From Stentor coeruleus (taxonomy: Eukaryota; Ciliophora; Heterotrichea; Heterotrichida; Stentoridae): 64,000 nucleotides of DNA. The notes beneath the pieces were generated by a model. The model was given only the letters and a program-made list of their open reading frames with translations. It did not search any database and was not told the DNA's origin. The stretch covers positions 28,260 to 92,259 of the forward strand of contig MPUH01000163.1 in the NCBI GenBank assembly GCA_001970955.1, given 5' to 3'. Made by a program: the position numbers and the translations under genes. Every line of letters begins with the position of its first letter. The stretch's first letter is position 1. Positions 8,809-19,126 of the stretch are shown here, in pieces.

Positions 8809-11800
8809 TTAATTCTTAAGATAGTTGGCAAAACTCGGATAATCGCCAAGTATCTGATCAATCCTTAGCTGTAGCCTCGGGTCTTGGCTTCTATCTTTTT
8901 TCTGAATCAAATTAGCTAGTTCATTATAAGCTTTTCTCTCAGAGTCATTTAAAAAGTTCTGTGGTGCGGCAATATTTCTAGTAAACTGAGTATTCATAGT
9001 TTGTTGAATAGTCTGTTGAATAGGCATCATAGGTTGTATTGGCGCTTTAGGCATCATAATTTCATTCTGATTACTAGGAACATAACCATTTGGTGGTAAT
9101 GATTTTTTGATTTTTTCTTCAAAGATTTTTTGTTTTTCTAATACTTTTTCTGTTGTTAATTCTTGATGTGCTTCATTAAATGAACTCCAATCTGAGACTT
9201 TTATATCAACTTTGTATTTAAATTGTGGAGGATAAGGAGGAGGTAAAAGATCTGTTAGAAATTGTATTGGTTTGACTTGGATTTTTTCTCCTACTCTTTT
9301 ACTTAGGATTAGTTGGTTTGAATGGTTTTTCTTTAGAATTTTACTGAAGTCTTTAATTTTGTTGAAGTCTGGAGTTTTGGCTGGGAATTTTATGTTGATG
9401 TCTCTTGGGATTGGCAGGTCTATTGAAGGGATGGGCTGGATACTGGTTAGAGATGCGAGGGTTTTGAGGAAAGTGTTAGCTTTTTGAGATGGAGAAGAGG
9501 AGGAGGAGGTGCTTTTAGCTGGCTTTTCGATTTCCCCTGAAGTGGATGAAAGATGTTTTAGTTGTGAGGTCAAATTTGCTAATGATTCCGGAGTCAGCAC
9601 ATTCGTCCCAGTGTTTTTCAATATATCAAGAAATACCGCCAACAAAACCAATGAGCACTCCTGATATTCTTCTTGATTCAAGCCTATACTAATTCTTTTT
9701 GCAAGTCCAACAAAATCCAAAGGTCCAGGAGATTCCTTAGGTGGATAATGGCTACACACAATCAAGCTTTTCCCAACCGGATTTGAACTTAAAACCTTCA
9801 ACGTATTCAACACCCCTAAAGTAATTTCCCACGATATATTCGCAACAGTCTGTTTAGCTTTAGTAAATTCTCCATACAATTGATCCTCATCATCTTCCAT
9901 AGCCGCATCTTCAATCCCAGGTACATCAAACATTAAAAACTCCCTAATTTCCAACAAAAAATGTTGTATTTGGCTTATAGTCGGCATATCTTCAGTATAA
10001 GTATACAATTCAATCTTACTCTGTATTCCATTACCTGTATTTTGTCCACTTTTTTTTTCATCATCACACGATGTTATCGACGCATCAAAAAAATTCTCGA
10101 AAATCCTCAAAGTAATTTTCGTAAACTCATTTTTATGTAAAAATGATATAAGTAAATCAGGCATATCTTCATGTAAACATAATCCTTTAGCACATGGGAT
10201 ATCAGAAATTGCATGTAAAACATAAATAGCTTTCCCATTAAAACTGTTTTTATCACGGATTTTCCTTTTAAGATGATCGATTATGTTTTTCCCTGCTTGT
10301 AAATTATTACAAGCTAAAATACATCTTAAAATACGTATAAAACTGATATGGACTTCATAATTGTTGGTACTAAATAAAATCCTAAAACTTTTATCTATTA
10401 TACTCCCTTGTTGATCTATAAATAAACCTAAGTATTTTTTATAGTTCCAGGAATTACGAACTTCATATTTACTAGCTGAACTTTCTTTGATTTTACTTTC
10501 TGACATTTGAAATGAGTTCATGATTTTATGTTCACCTTCTATATTAGATGCTTGGATTATATAATAATATATGAGTTCAGGGCCAAATAAAGGCATAGAG
10601 TAATCTTTAGCAGCCCATTCAGCGCATTTATGATAAAAAGATGGGTCTTTTGATGAAATATAGTATTCAAATATTGAACCGATTATCGTCAAAATTGCTG
10701 ATTTTTTAAAAGGGTATTGAAAAGCGTGTTCAAATATTATAGGCAAATAAATATCGCAAAAGTTAGGCAATTGAGCCCATAATATAAATACCGTTTTGAT
10801 CATACGGGATATTTTAGCTTTAACAAACTCTCCTGGATATGATGATTCTATTTCACATAATGATGCTAAATGTAATAAACTTTCAAGTAAAGGGGAATTG
10901 TTATACATAAGCAACTCAGTACCTAAAAGTTGTTCTAAGATTATATTGAAAATGTTGATACATGGGATCATAAGCTCGAAATGCTCGTTTTTTACTTGTG
11001 AGATGTTGATTATATTGAAAACTTCTTTTGTGTTTGGTTTTGTATAAAGGGTATGAAGGATTTGTGTTGTTTTTGAAACTATATTTGTTAGTATTGGGAG
11101 AAAGTTTTGCTTTATGAGTTGTATTGAAAGCCATTTTTTTACACTGAGGATCAGGTTTATTAGGCGTAAAGATGGAAGAAGTTGGAGGATTGCTGAACCT
11201 TTTGTGTTGAGGTCACCGAAAGAACTTAGGTCGAGGTCGGGGTATGTGCTTTCGCCTATGACAAAAAAAGCTGCTTTTGCTTCAATTTTGTCTTTTTTGA
11301 CCTTGGCGATTGTGCTGATATCGGATATTAGGTCATCAGGATCACCGTTTTTGAGTTTGCTGATAGGTTTTAGCAAGTCGAGGAGGATATCGATACTATC
11401 TCTTAGTTCAGCATAAATACACCCTGAATTGTCTAAGGTTTTATAGAGATCCTGTCCGATTAATAACATAACTTCCCCGCTACGGTCTTCTTGGAGTATG
11501 GTTTTCAGGAGTTCTAAAACGTAGAAACTCTTCAAATTGTCAGCATCCAAAGCTAAATCCACCTGCTCCACAATCCACAACAGGATTTCTGGGTTGTGTC
11601 TAACCACACAATACAAAACAGCTGTGGTAATACTCCCAGCATCATCCGAATTAACAAGTGCATATAAAGAGTTCATTCCAGTTAAAACTTCCCCATTTTT
11701 TATCGCAGCCAATTGTTCAGATATTTTTAATAACGATGATATAATTACAACCATTTGTCTTGCATAACTAGGCATTTTCTCAACTGTTACAGTGCTTAAT

Positions 11801-13473
11801 AAATACTCTTCTTCTATAATATTAAACTCAGGGTCTTCTGAATTTATAGGAACAGCCAAACCTTGATAAGCATGAATAAAACCCATCAATACTTCTGCAT
11901 TTAATGCTAAATATCCAAAGCCCCCAGAACTTCTAATTAGCATAAGTAAAATATCGGTAATATTAATAAAAGCTATACGATAATCATCTAAAGTGGTAGT
12001 CTGAGAAACAAAAAAAGATAAGAGATTTGGCAAGAAGTTTGTATAAGTAAGCCAGTCTGCTAAAGAGTTTGTGAGTATTTGTTGAGACATAAGTTGGGAT
12101 GTCCCTTGTAAATTCTGTAAAGTAGTCCCACTATCCAATAGTAAAAAAGTCAAAAGGTCATGTTTGACACTAGTAAAAGCATGAGAAGAGCTTCTAAGCA
12201 TTTGTAGCTTCAAGTTCCTTCTAATTGTTTCAATCATCGACAAAGGGTTTTCCCCAGAACGTATAACCAAAGTCAGTTTCTGCAATGAATAATAAAAACT
12301 ACACTTATTCAAAAGCCCTTTAATACAATTCGTCACTTTTATAGATTTTTTCTCATTTAAAAGCCCTAAAAGTATTTGATATCCAGTTTTATAAACCCCC
12401 TCCTCTTCAACTTTAACCTTTTTATTATCATCTTTTCTTTTAGTCTTTGGGAACGTAAAATGTATCTGTATAAGTTTTGCATCTAATCTTAATGTCGAGT
12501 CATACTCAAAAAAATACTTAACATTACTTGGAACTGATATCAAAGCATGAAAAGAATTGAGAATTTTAGATACAAGTTGAGATGAGGCTGATGGATGAGT
12601 AATTAATAACAATAAGTGAGACAAACCTGAAGACTCAAGGAAATTTTGTGCTAGCCGAGGCAATTCTAATAAGTGATTGATGACTATTAAAGCTGCCTTA
12701 GCCTCCATTAAGCCATGAAGGTTTCCTTCTAAAGCACTTATTGCTATTTTTACTAGGCTCAAAGGTAGCTTACTATCTGCTAATTTTCTAAGTCCTGAGT
12801 TCGCAGAGTCATACCCTGCATGATAGAAATTTATCACGTTCTCTATTAGTCCTCCAAGTTTTTCTAAGTTTCCTAGATACCCAGTCCCTGAAGAAATCCC
12901 TTGAAGTAAGCCTTCAATTTCATTTACTGTCGCATTCACGCTCTCCTGTGGCGACTTCCACAAAGTGAAAACTGCCGGTGAAGGGCTGGCAAAGTCTCCA
13001 AAGCTGTAGCGTATGCTTGTTATTGAAGAGTCTTCAAAGTCCATCCAATACTGAAACAAGCCATGATATTCAAGTGGAGAGATATGAAGAAGTTCAATAT
13101 CTGCTTGAATCTGTATAGGTTTTACCAGTTTAATTGTGAGTTTATTATTATTCAAGCTCACTTCACTAGCTTCTAAACAAAGATTAAGGCTTTTATATTC
13201 ACCTTTTACAGCTAAAAAGTTTGTAAGTATCGGTTCACGAAGTTTTATAGGGAAATCATTACCTGTAGGCTCTACTCGTTCAACACGTTCTAAAGTTACG
13301 AGCTCATCTGAAGGGGTCCTAAGGTCCTTAGCTGAAAACTCAACTTGATGAAGAGGAAACTGCGGCTTTGCAATGCGAATTTCTGTTATCAGTAAAGGTC
13401 TTCTAAGTCTTATTGGGTCAGAATGATATGAGTTGCTTTCATGCAAGATCGGTTCTAGCCAAATTGAAGCCAT
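8809..13473 (-). CDS. Virilizer/VIRMA-like protein, candidate m6A writer-complex scaffold
   Basis: 1554 residues in one uninterrupted frame. The start region (about 1-135) is a beta-rich domain (DPIRLRRPLLITEIRIAKPQF) that resembles the Virilizer N-terminal domain. The rest is a long alpha-helical, armadillo-like repeat protein. One stretch near 300-400 (a helix with NSFHALISVPSNVKYFFEY, then GYQILLGLLN and LLNKCSFYYSLQKL) recalls the central part of animal Virilizer. A Ser/Pro-rich linker and LLPPPYPPQFKY lie near 1430. Virilizer is the large scaffold of the METTL3-METTL14 associated complex that directs N6-methyladenosine in mRNA. The match is by eye only; another giant helical-repeat scaffold is the alternative. 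It is divergently separated from no neighbour: IFT27 follows upstream on the same strand. Confidence 0.55.
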   Translation of the reverse strand: MASIWLEPILHESNSYHSDPIRLRRPLLITEIRIAKPQFPLHQVEFSAKDLRTPSDELVTLERVERVEPTGNDFPIKLREPILTNFLAVKGEYKSLNLCLEASEVSLNNNKLTIKLVKPIQIQADIELLHISPLEYHGLFQYWMDFEDSSITSIRYSFGDFASPSPAVFTLWKSPQESVNATVNEIEGLLQGISSGTGYLGNLEKLGGLIENVINFYHAGYDSANSGLRKLADSKLPLSLVKIAISALEGNLHGLMEAKAALIVINHLLELPRLAQNFLESSGLSHLLLLITHPSASSQLVSKILNSFHALISVPSNVKYFFEYDSTLRLDAKLIQIHFTFPKTKRKDDNKKVKVEEEGVYKTGYQILLGLLNEKKSIKVTNCIKGLLNKCSFYYSLQKLTLVIRSGENPLSMIETIRRNLKLQMLRSSSHAFTSVKHDLLTFLLLDSGTTLQNLQGTSQLMSQQILTNSLADWLTYTNFLPNLLSFFVSQTTTLDDYRIAFINITDILLMLIRSSGGFGYLALNAEVLMGFIHAYQGLAVPINSEDPEFNIIEEEYLLSTVTVEKMPSYARQMVVIISSLLKISEQLAAIKNGEVLTGMNSLYALVNSDDAGSITTAVLYCVVRHNPEILLWIVEQVDLALDADNLKSFYVLELLKTILQEDRSGEVMLLIGQDLYKTLDNSGCIYAELRDSIDILLDLLKPISKLKNGDPDDLISDISTIAKVKKDKIEAKAAFFVIGESTYPDLDLSSFGDLNTKGSAILQLLPSLRLINLILSVKKWLSIQLIKQNFLPILTNIVSKTTQILHTLYTKPNTKEVFNIINISQVKNEHFELMIPCINIFNIILEQLLGTELLMYNNSPLLESLLHLASLCEIESSYPGEFVKAKISRMIKTVFILWAQLPNFCDIYLPIIFEHAFQYPFKKSAILTIIGSIFEYYISSKDPSFYHKCAEWAAKDYSMPLFGPELIYYYIIQASNIEGEHKIMNSFQMSESKIKESSASKYEVRNSWNYKKYLGLFIDQQGSIIDKSFRILFSTNNYEVHISFIRILRCILACNNLQAGKNIIDHLKRKIRDKNSFNGKAIYVLHAISDIPCAKGLCLHEDMPDLLISFLHKNEFTKITLRIFENFFDASITSCDDEKKSGQNTGNGIQSKIELYTYTEDMPTISQIQHFLLEIREFLMFDVPGIEDAAMEDDEDQLYGEFTKAKQTVANISWEITLGVLNTLKVLSSNPVGKSLIVCSHYPPKESPGPLDFVGLAKRISIGLNQEEYQECSLVLLAVFLDILKNTGTNVLTPESLANLTSQLKHLSSTSGEIEKPAKSTSSSSSPSQKANTFLKTLASLTSIQPIPSIDLPIPRDINIKFPAKTPDFNKIKDFSKILKKNHSNQLILSKRVGEKIQVKPIQFLTDLLPPPYPPQFKYKVDIKVSDWSSFNEAHQELTTEKVLEKQKIFEEKIKKSLPPNGYVPSNQNEIMMPKAPIQPMMPIQQTIQQTMNTQFTRNIAAPQNFLNDSERKAYNELANLIQKKDRSQDPRLQLRIDQILGDYPSFANYLKN

Positions 13474-13694
13474 TTATTCTTAACCTTTAATCCTGGCCTG
13501 TGATATGGCTTGACAAAAGTACTTTAGAGTTAAATTTTCAGAGAAAAAAGCGTAAATATTATGCTGTGTATTGCAAATTTACTATAGGACTGAATTTGTT
13601 GTTGATAAAATTGTATGCAAATGGACTATTGGAGTTCGTATGAAAGGACTTAAATATTGTAATTAGATGAATATGGAAATTGACTAAAGTAAGT

Positions 13695-14276
13695 TTAAGT
13701 AAATGATGAAACTCTTCGGACTCGATCATCGTATCTTCTGATTACTTGTTCACCGATTGTTGTGAAAAGTTGCTCAACATCTTGTTGTTTTAGCTGAGTA
13801 AAGGTTACGGCTGAGGTTTCGATGAACTCGCATTTGTTGGTTCTGGCAAAAGCTACACCTTCTTGTGGACGGACGACAACACGCTCAGAAATGTCGTTTT
13901 TATTAGCTACCACAACCCCATAGAAAACTTTTTCTTTCAGTGTATCCTTGACAGTTTTTAACCATACTTGAAGAGAATTGAAGCTTTCTGTATTAGTTAT
14001 ATCGTAGACAAATACAATAACAGTAGATCTGTGTATCTATATTAATAATACCATATCTGTAGTGATATTTTTGTACATAGTTTGACCTGAAGTATCGATT
14101 ATTTGAAATTCTATAGATCTGTTGTTGATTTTCATGCTTTTTGAGTAGACTTCACATCCTTGAGTCATTGTATAATTTTTAGGAAACCCACTTGGACCAT
14201 TTGCTAAGGTCAGTGCAAGAGCTGATTTACCTACTGTAGCATCTCCTACTAATGCAACTCGGCTTCTTATTACCAT
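13695..14276 (-). CDS. IFT27: IFT27-like small GTPase, one 15-nt intron
   Basis: Removing the intron at 14037-14051 gives 188 residues. G1 is GDATVGKS at 11-18, the switch II region reads DTSGQ, and G4 is NKND. The family-specific segment FPKNYTMTQGCEVYSKS matches the IFT27/RABL4 pattern. No C-terminal prenylation cysteines are present, as expected for this non-lipidated family. IFT27 pairs with IFT25 in the IFT-B complex and helps carry cargo, including the BBSome, in cilia. The classical DxxGQ glutamine is present. An alternative is another Rab-like ciliary GTPase, but the segment after switch I makes IFT27 the best call. Confidence 0.85.
14037..14051 (-). other. 15-nt mini-intron (GTATTATTAATATAG)
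   Basis: It joins the TDM and IHRS parts of the IFT27 frame. If retained it adds an in-frame TAG. It has the GTA start, A at position 10 and AG end. Confidence 0.93.
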
Positions 14277-15267
14277 TTACCTCGGTACAGGATGGTAAAA
14301 ATTAATAATCATATCATTTAGGGTAAAATCTTTTTTTGGGTGTAGGTTTGAATTTAAATTACAAGTTAAAGTACATCCTTAAGTTAGGTGTTAATAAGTA
14401 GAATATTTTTATTNAAAAAACAAATTTAAAGCATAAATTATTATTAGTTTTGATTGAATATTCTATTAAAATTAGATAGCTGGTTTGAATTTAAATTACA
14501 AGTTAAAGTACATCCTTAAGTTAGGTGTTAATAAGTAGAATATTTTTATTTGAATGTAAGTATAATTTGATTGTATTAGAGATGAATAAATGTTTTGGAA
14601 AATTGAAATTATTTATTACTTTAACTTAATTAAATTAGTTAAAATAAAAATTAAGAGTCTCTAAAGTATACATTTTTTCAGTTCTAAGATTTTTATATGA
14701 GTAAAACATTATTTTAATTAAGATTACTTTCTAGCTATCACAAATTAAAACCTTATACAAATACCCTATCTTATTTTTTTTATTATTACTGGTATATCCC
14801 TTCTTAAAAATATACTCATTAGTTTCATTCTAAAAAATATATCATCACTATATTTTACCTATAATTAAATGTTATTTTTATTAACAGGCAAATATATTAA
14901 AAGCAATATAAAAGTCCTTGAAAGCTTATAATTTTATATTAAACACATAAAAAAATAATTTATCTCTATCATACTTAAACCTTAATCCAAATAACTCTTA
15001 TAAACAGTAATTCTAATTTGTAAATTTATGATAATTTATCGCTAAAAATGATAACTCTACTTTTATCCTATTAATTCAATCTATATCATAACAGTTAAAA
15101 AAAAAAGAAGCATAATTTCACTATTCATAAAAACCTTTATTAATCAAAATTTATGCCAATAATAAAATACTAAAATATATTTTGAGTCACAATAAACTAA
15201 TCTAAATCCTCAAGTTATAAAAGTTATCTTTTATTATATAATTATCCTTCATAAACATAATTAATCA
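14277..15267. other. Intergenic with an assembly junction; no gene seen
   Basis: This spacer separates two divergent genes. It holds an N at 14414 and a 69-nt exact repeat (14345-14413 and 14482-14550). The rest is AT-rich with stops in every frame. No RNA gene was recognised. Confidence 0.6.
14345..14550. repeat. Assembly junction: N with 69-nt direct repeat
   Basis: The two 69-nt copies are identical. They are separated by the N at 14414 and about 67 nt of sequence that does not match what precedes the first copy. This looks like a badly joined contig end or an alternative haplotype at a contig end. True spacing between IFT27 and the next gene is therefore uncertain. Confidence 0.75.
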
Positions 15268-16098
15268 ATGACAGAAAAAAGATATCATAGTGTTGGGAAA
15301 GCAAAAAGCAATCAATACCCTATCCTATCAAGAGCTCAAAGATTTTACACTGAAAACTCGCAACAAATACCAGGTCCAGGCATGTATTCCTTAACAGACA
15401 ATAATAGATCAGGGGTAAAATTTTCTATAAATAAACGTTCTCCGTTATTCAAAGTTCCTGAAAATCCTGCTCCAGGAACTTATAATATCCCTTCTTGCTT
15501 TGATAAAGGCCAAAGCTATTCATTTTCTCCAAAAATATCTAAATCCATACCAAAATATCCTGGACCAGGAGATTATAATGTAAAAGATGTTGTCCCAAAT
15601 GCAGCAAGAGCGATTTTTGGTAAAGAACGAAGAAAAGATAATTTCCTTAATATGGAACTTATAAGTGTTCCTGGTCCAGGGAATTATGGATTTAGGAAAA
15701 CTTTAGAAGGACCGAAATGGAAATTTGGTTCAGAGCCAAGTAGAAAGCATGCAGAAATAGAAGATTTACCTGGACCTGGGGCTTATGAGGTTAAACCTAT
15801 TATTTCGAATGTTTTTATCAAATTCCCACTTAGTAAAAGACCTTATAAAATTGATAAACTTCCTGGACCTGGTTATTATGATATAAATTCATCAAGACTG
15901 CCTTCATTTGCATCTCAAAAAGCTGAAAAGTTTCAAAGACTATCTGGACCTTTAATGCCAGGACCTTCTGATTATTTTTTAAGCAATCAAAATTCACCAA
16001 TGTCGCAAAGTTCGATGAAAATGCTTAGAAATTTTGAAAAGTTTTCTAGGAACACCCTTTCAACTCTCAATTCGGCTGATATTTTGAAAAATAATTAA
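15268..16098 (+). CDS. PG-rich (SHIPPO/STPG) repeat protein, likely axonemal
   Basis: 276 residues with about seven spaced PGPGxY-type repeats: IPGPGMY, PAPGTY, YPGPGDY, VPGPGNY, LPGPGAY, LPGPGYY and the variant MPGPSDY. Spacing is 30-45 residues. Proteins built this way (STPG and ODF3/CIMAP relatives) bind the microtubule wall in cilia, often inside the doublet lumen. No signal peptide or membrane span is present. The exact family member cannot be assigned because the repeats dominate the sequence. A ciliary role fits a cell covered with cilia. Confidence 0.85.
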   Translation: MTEKRYHSVGKAKSNQYPILSRAQRFYTENSQQIPGPGMYSLTDNNRSGVKFSINKRSPLFKVPENPAPGTYNIPSCFDKGQSYSFSPKISKSIPKYPGPGDYNVKDVVPNAARAIFGKERRKDNFLNMELISVPGPGNYGFRKTLEGPKWKFGSEPSRKHAEIEDLPGPGAYEVKPIISNVFIKFPLSKRPYKIDKLPGPGYYDINSSRLPSFASQKAEKFQRLSGPLMPGPSDYFLSNQNSPMSQSSMKMLRNFEKFSRNTLSTLNSADILKNN

Positions 16099-16837
16099 AC
16101 TTATTAGAAAGTAGAAGGATTAGAGATTCTGATTTTTATATTATAAAATTAAACATTCTAACATGATACTTTTATCTTATTTTCCATATCTAGGTTTCAA
16201 CGAACTTTACATTAAAATTTCCTTATGTATTATCCTTGCCGAAACTCTCTATTTAAAACTTCTCTCCCTAACACTTTCACTTTACTAACAAAACTCATAA
16301 TTTCAAACTTCATCCTCAATAAAATAAAATCTCCCTTAAAAAAAAAAAACCTTATCATTTCCTTAAAACCTATTCCTTCTACCAAAAAACCCATCATATT
16401 ATATAATATTTCTTTTTCTTAACCGACATCCATTTCATTTCAGCCTAATCCTCCTATTTCTCACATTTTTTCACTCAATTTTATTAGGAAAATTATTCTT
16501 ACTCTAAATTAAAAGCAACCATCTCTAATAGCAACTTGGCAATTTGATAATTTCAAATTTATTTTATAAAAATAATATGTTAAAAACTTACACAATACTT
16601 ATCAAAAATAAATCCTCCAATAAAATTTTGATTTTCTTCAATATCCTGTTCCCAATTTGAAACAATATTTAACTATAACTAAAATTCTCTTACAACAATT
16701 TCTCCAAGTATTTCTAAAGACCAAAAGTCAAATTAATATTATAATCTGAAAAAAAGCTTGAAAACTTTAAGAATTAGTCAAAAATAGTTTTGAGTTTTTT
16801 TTAATATAAAATCCTATATGAGTATTATAATTATTAT
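16099..16837. other. Intergenic, G-poor, no gene seen
   Basis: Much of this spacer is C-containing but G-poor on the plus strand, becoming more mixed near 16700. A 65-codon open frame at 16225-16422 consists mostly of Lys, Ile, Pro and Ser from the base composition and is not credible. TATAATTATTAT directly precedes the ATG at 16838. Confidence 0.55.
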
Positions 16838-17734
16838 ATGGCATTTTTCTGTCAAGGTCTTGAACTTCCAGCTTTACCACATATTGGGATTTATGATACC
16901 GAAGGCTATGTTATTTTCCCAGCTAAAGAAGTTTCATGTGAAATTAATGACTTACCTGAAGACTTAGAAAGACAATTGTCTACATTAAATTTAGACCCAA
17001 GTGTTTATGAATTTAAAACATTATATCATGATGCAAGATATTTGTCTTATATTGAAAACACTGTTGAAGTCAATCTTTTATTCCAGCCGTATGTGTTTTA
17101 TGATTCACAGTATGGACAAAAGCATGAGTGTACTGTGAAAATGGCTGTTTATCAGCATGGCAACCCATTTATGTTTTCTCATTTAAACTATTATACAAAT
17201 GATAGTGTAGCTTTTAACCCTAAAGAGATTGGCAAATGCGATTTCTTCACTTGTATACATCCTGAAGGTGATTCTATGTGTTTATCTCCAAATAATGGTA
17301 GACTAAAAGTGAGTGCCTATGTCCCAATGCATATATTTTACACTATACTCCTTGTCCCTTACCAAGGTAAAACAGCAAAAGTCCTCACCTGTAAGCATAT
17401 TCTCTCTATAAACCCCAATCTAATCCGAAGTCTAACTTTACCAGATTCAATTCTCACTGAGCCATTCTCCATATCTCTTTTCACAAATTTACTTGAACTT
17501 CTTGGCGATCATGAAGGATGGGTCTGGTATTTCCACAATGTAGCCTGGCGTAAAGCAGGGTGTCCAAAAAGTCATAATTTTGGTAAAAATTACTGGGAAC
17601 AACTTATAACAAATTTCCAAACAGAAAATGATGACTTATCTTTCCAAGCTTTAAATGATATACTTTCAATATATCTCGAAGATCTTTGTCATTGGCTTAA
17701 CCTATGCAAATCCTCTATATCCTCAATTCCATAA
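16838..17734 (+). CDS. Protein of unknown function, 298 residues
   Basis: A single complete frame with normal amino acid balance. It is rich in aromatic residues and histidine (for example LPHIGIYDTEGYVIFP near the start, and GWVWYFHNVAWRK near residue 228). There is no signal peptide, membrane span or repeat. The middle part looks like a mixed alpha/beta globular domain. I do not recognise the family. It converges on the USP gene with 17 nt between stop codons, which leaves almost no room for separate 3' regions. Confidence 0.75.
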   Translation: MAFFCQGLELPALPHIGIYDTEGYVIFPAKEVSCEINDLPEDLERQLSTLNLDPSVYEFKTLYHDARYLSYIENTVEVNLLFQPYVFYDSQYGQKHECTVKMAVYQHGNPFMFSHLNYYTNDSVAFNPKEIGKCDFFTCIHPEGDSMCLSPNNGRLKVSAYVPMHIFYTILLVPYQGKTAKVLTCKHILSINPNLIRSLTLPDSILTEPFSISLFTNLLELLGDHEGWVWYFHNVAWRKAGCPKSHNFGKNYWEQLITNFQTENDDLSFQALNDILSIYLEDLCHWLNLCKSSISSIP

Positions 17735-17751
17735 TATTTTACTAACTATAA

Positions 17752-18855
17752 TCATTCTTTTCTAGACATAAACCTTGAAGGCAATGTTGCGCTTTTTGGT
17801 ATATAAAATGACTCGCAGGCTTCAGGGTTTATTCTGTTTAACAATTCTTTTTTTGCATATAAGCATATATAAGCTTGTGAATTAAACACTTCTTCCCATG
17901 AACATTTGCGAATACGATTATCACCAAGTAGCCACCATTGGTTTTCTTTTTTTACATATATCTTATAATGACCTCTAAACACAAAACCACTGTGTTCGAT
18001 TATAGCACATAAAGCATATTCTGTTTTAAGGTTGCTTATATATGATAAGTTTAAAGACTTTGGCAAGAAAACATTTTCTGTAATTTTTGAGCTCCAGAAT
18101 CTGTATTGGAATCTTTTTAATGTGATTAAAAAATAGTTTGGAGCTTCAGTTAACTGTGGGGAGATTGTATGAAGTGTATCATATTGGCATTTTTCGCAGT
18201 GAAATATAGTGATTTCATTTCTTAAATATTCAGAAAGACAATAATATAAGTTTAAAGAAGCTTTTTCTGTTTTGAATATTGATATGAATGATGTTATAAT
18301 GCCATGCTCAGATTCAGCTATCATAGATCTTTCTTGTTTTGACATAAGACTGTCAAGAAGATCATTTGGAGGAACGTTTTCTGGGATTGAAAGAAAAAGT
18401 TGAATGAAAGTCTCAGATCTATTTGATGTTAATGCGCAGGTTGAGCATTTGAATTCATTAGTTAAAGTTCCTTTGAATATATGATTAATTATAGACTCCT
18501 CTGATTTTAAACTAATCATCAATTCCTGGTCTAATTTATCAAGCAAAGTCATGAGAAACTCTTGACTATCTTGCTGAGTATGTGGAACTAAATCTGGAGA
18601 CAAAGTAAAACACTTTTTAACAAAAGCGTCAGGAATCAGTCTAATTTGCTTATCACTCCAAATATCATTAATAACTTGATGGAATAATTTCAGCAGCCTA
18701 AATATAGAATACTCAGCATTTTCAGGCAAGCTTTCTTTATCTAAATCTTCACAAAGTAGTTTCTTTAATGGAATTACATGAGCAAGAAGGTTAATCGCTG
18801 AGTTTATATAGCAAGTGTTTTTCAAGTTTTGTATTTCTTTAACCCCTGGTTCCAT
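17752..18855 (-). CDS. USP-family (peptidase C19) deubiquitinase
   Basis: 367 residues, nearly all catalytic domain. The Cys box NLKNTCYINSAINLL is at about 10-24, with the nucleophile at residue 15. The QDSQEFL segment is at about 96. The His box reads GFVFRGHYKIYVK near 294, followed by WWLLGDNRI, which supplies the third catalytic position. Zinc-finger-type Cys pairs are present (CSTC and CEKC). The enzyme should cleave ubiquitin from substrates. It is short for the family, with no extra ubiquitin-binding modules, so the substrate cannot be guessed. The frame ends with TGA. The ATG follows an extended TATATATAT tract. Confidence 0.92.
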   Translation of the reverse strand: MEPGVKEIQNLKNTCYINSAINLLAHVIPLKKLLCEDLDKESLPENAEYSIFRLLKLFHQVINDIWSDKQIRLIPDAFVKKCFTLSPDLVPHTQQDSQEFLMTLLDKLDQELMISLKSEESIINHIFKGTLTNEFKCSTCALTSNRSETFIQLFLSIPENVPPNDLLDSLMSKQERSMIAESEHGIITSFISIFKTEKASLNLYYCLSEYLRNEITIFHCEKCQYDTLHTISPQLTEAPNYFLITLKRFQYRFWSSKITENVFLPKSLNLSYISNLKTEYALCAIIEHSGFVFRGHYKIYVKKENQWWLLGDNRIRKCSWEEVFNSQAYICLYAKKELLNRINPEACESFYIPKSATLPSRFMSRKE

Positions 18856-19126
18856 ATATATATAAGATAACTCTAACCAATATTTTACTTATAAAATCTT
18901 ATAAAATGTTTCTGTTTAAAGTATTATTGAATAAGACTATAGAATAAAATTATGCGTGTTATTAAAAAAACTGTGGGTGTTAGGGTGTTATTTTTCATAT
19001 ACATCAAATTTAAATATGTTAATAAAAAGGAGTGATGGAAAGTTGTGTATAAAGATAAGGTTTATTTATATAAACAAGAGAAAATATAGAGGATTTAGAA
19101 GAAGAAGTATTAAACATGCTATAAAA

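Noticed and set aside
16225-16422. 65-codon plus-strand frame
   Set aside because: Lys/Ile/Pro/Ser-rich from base composition, no domain, in a G-poor spacer.
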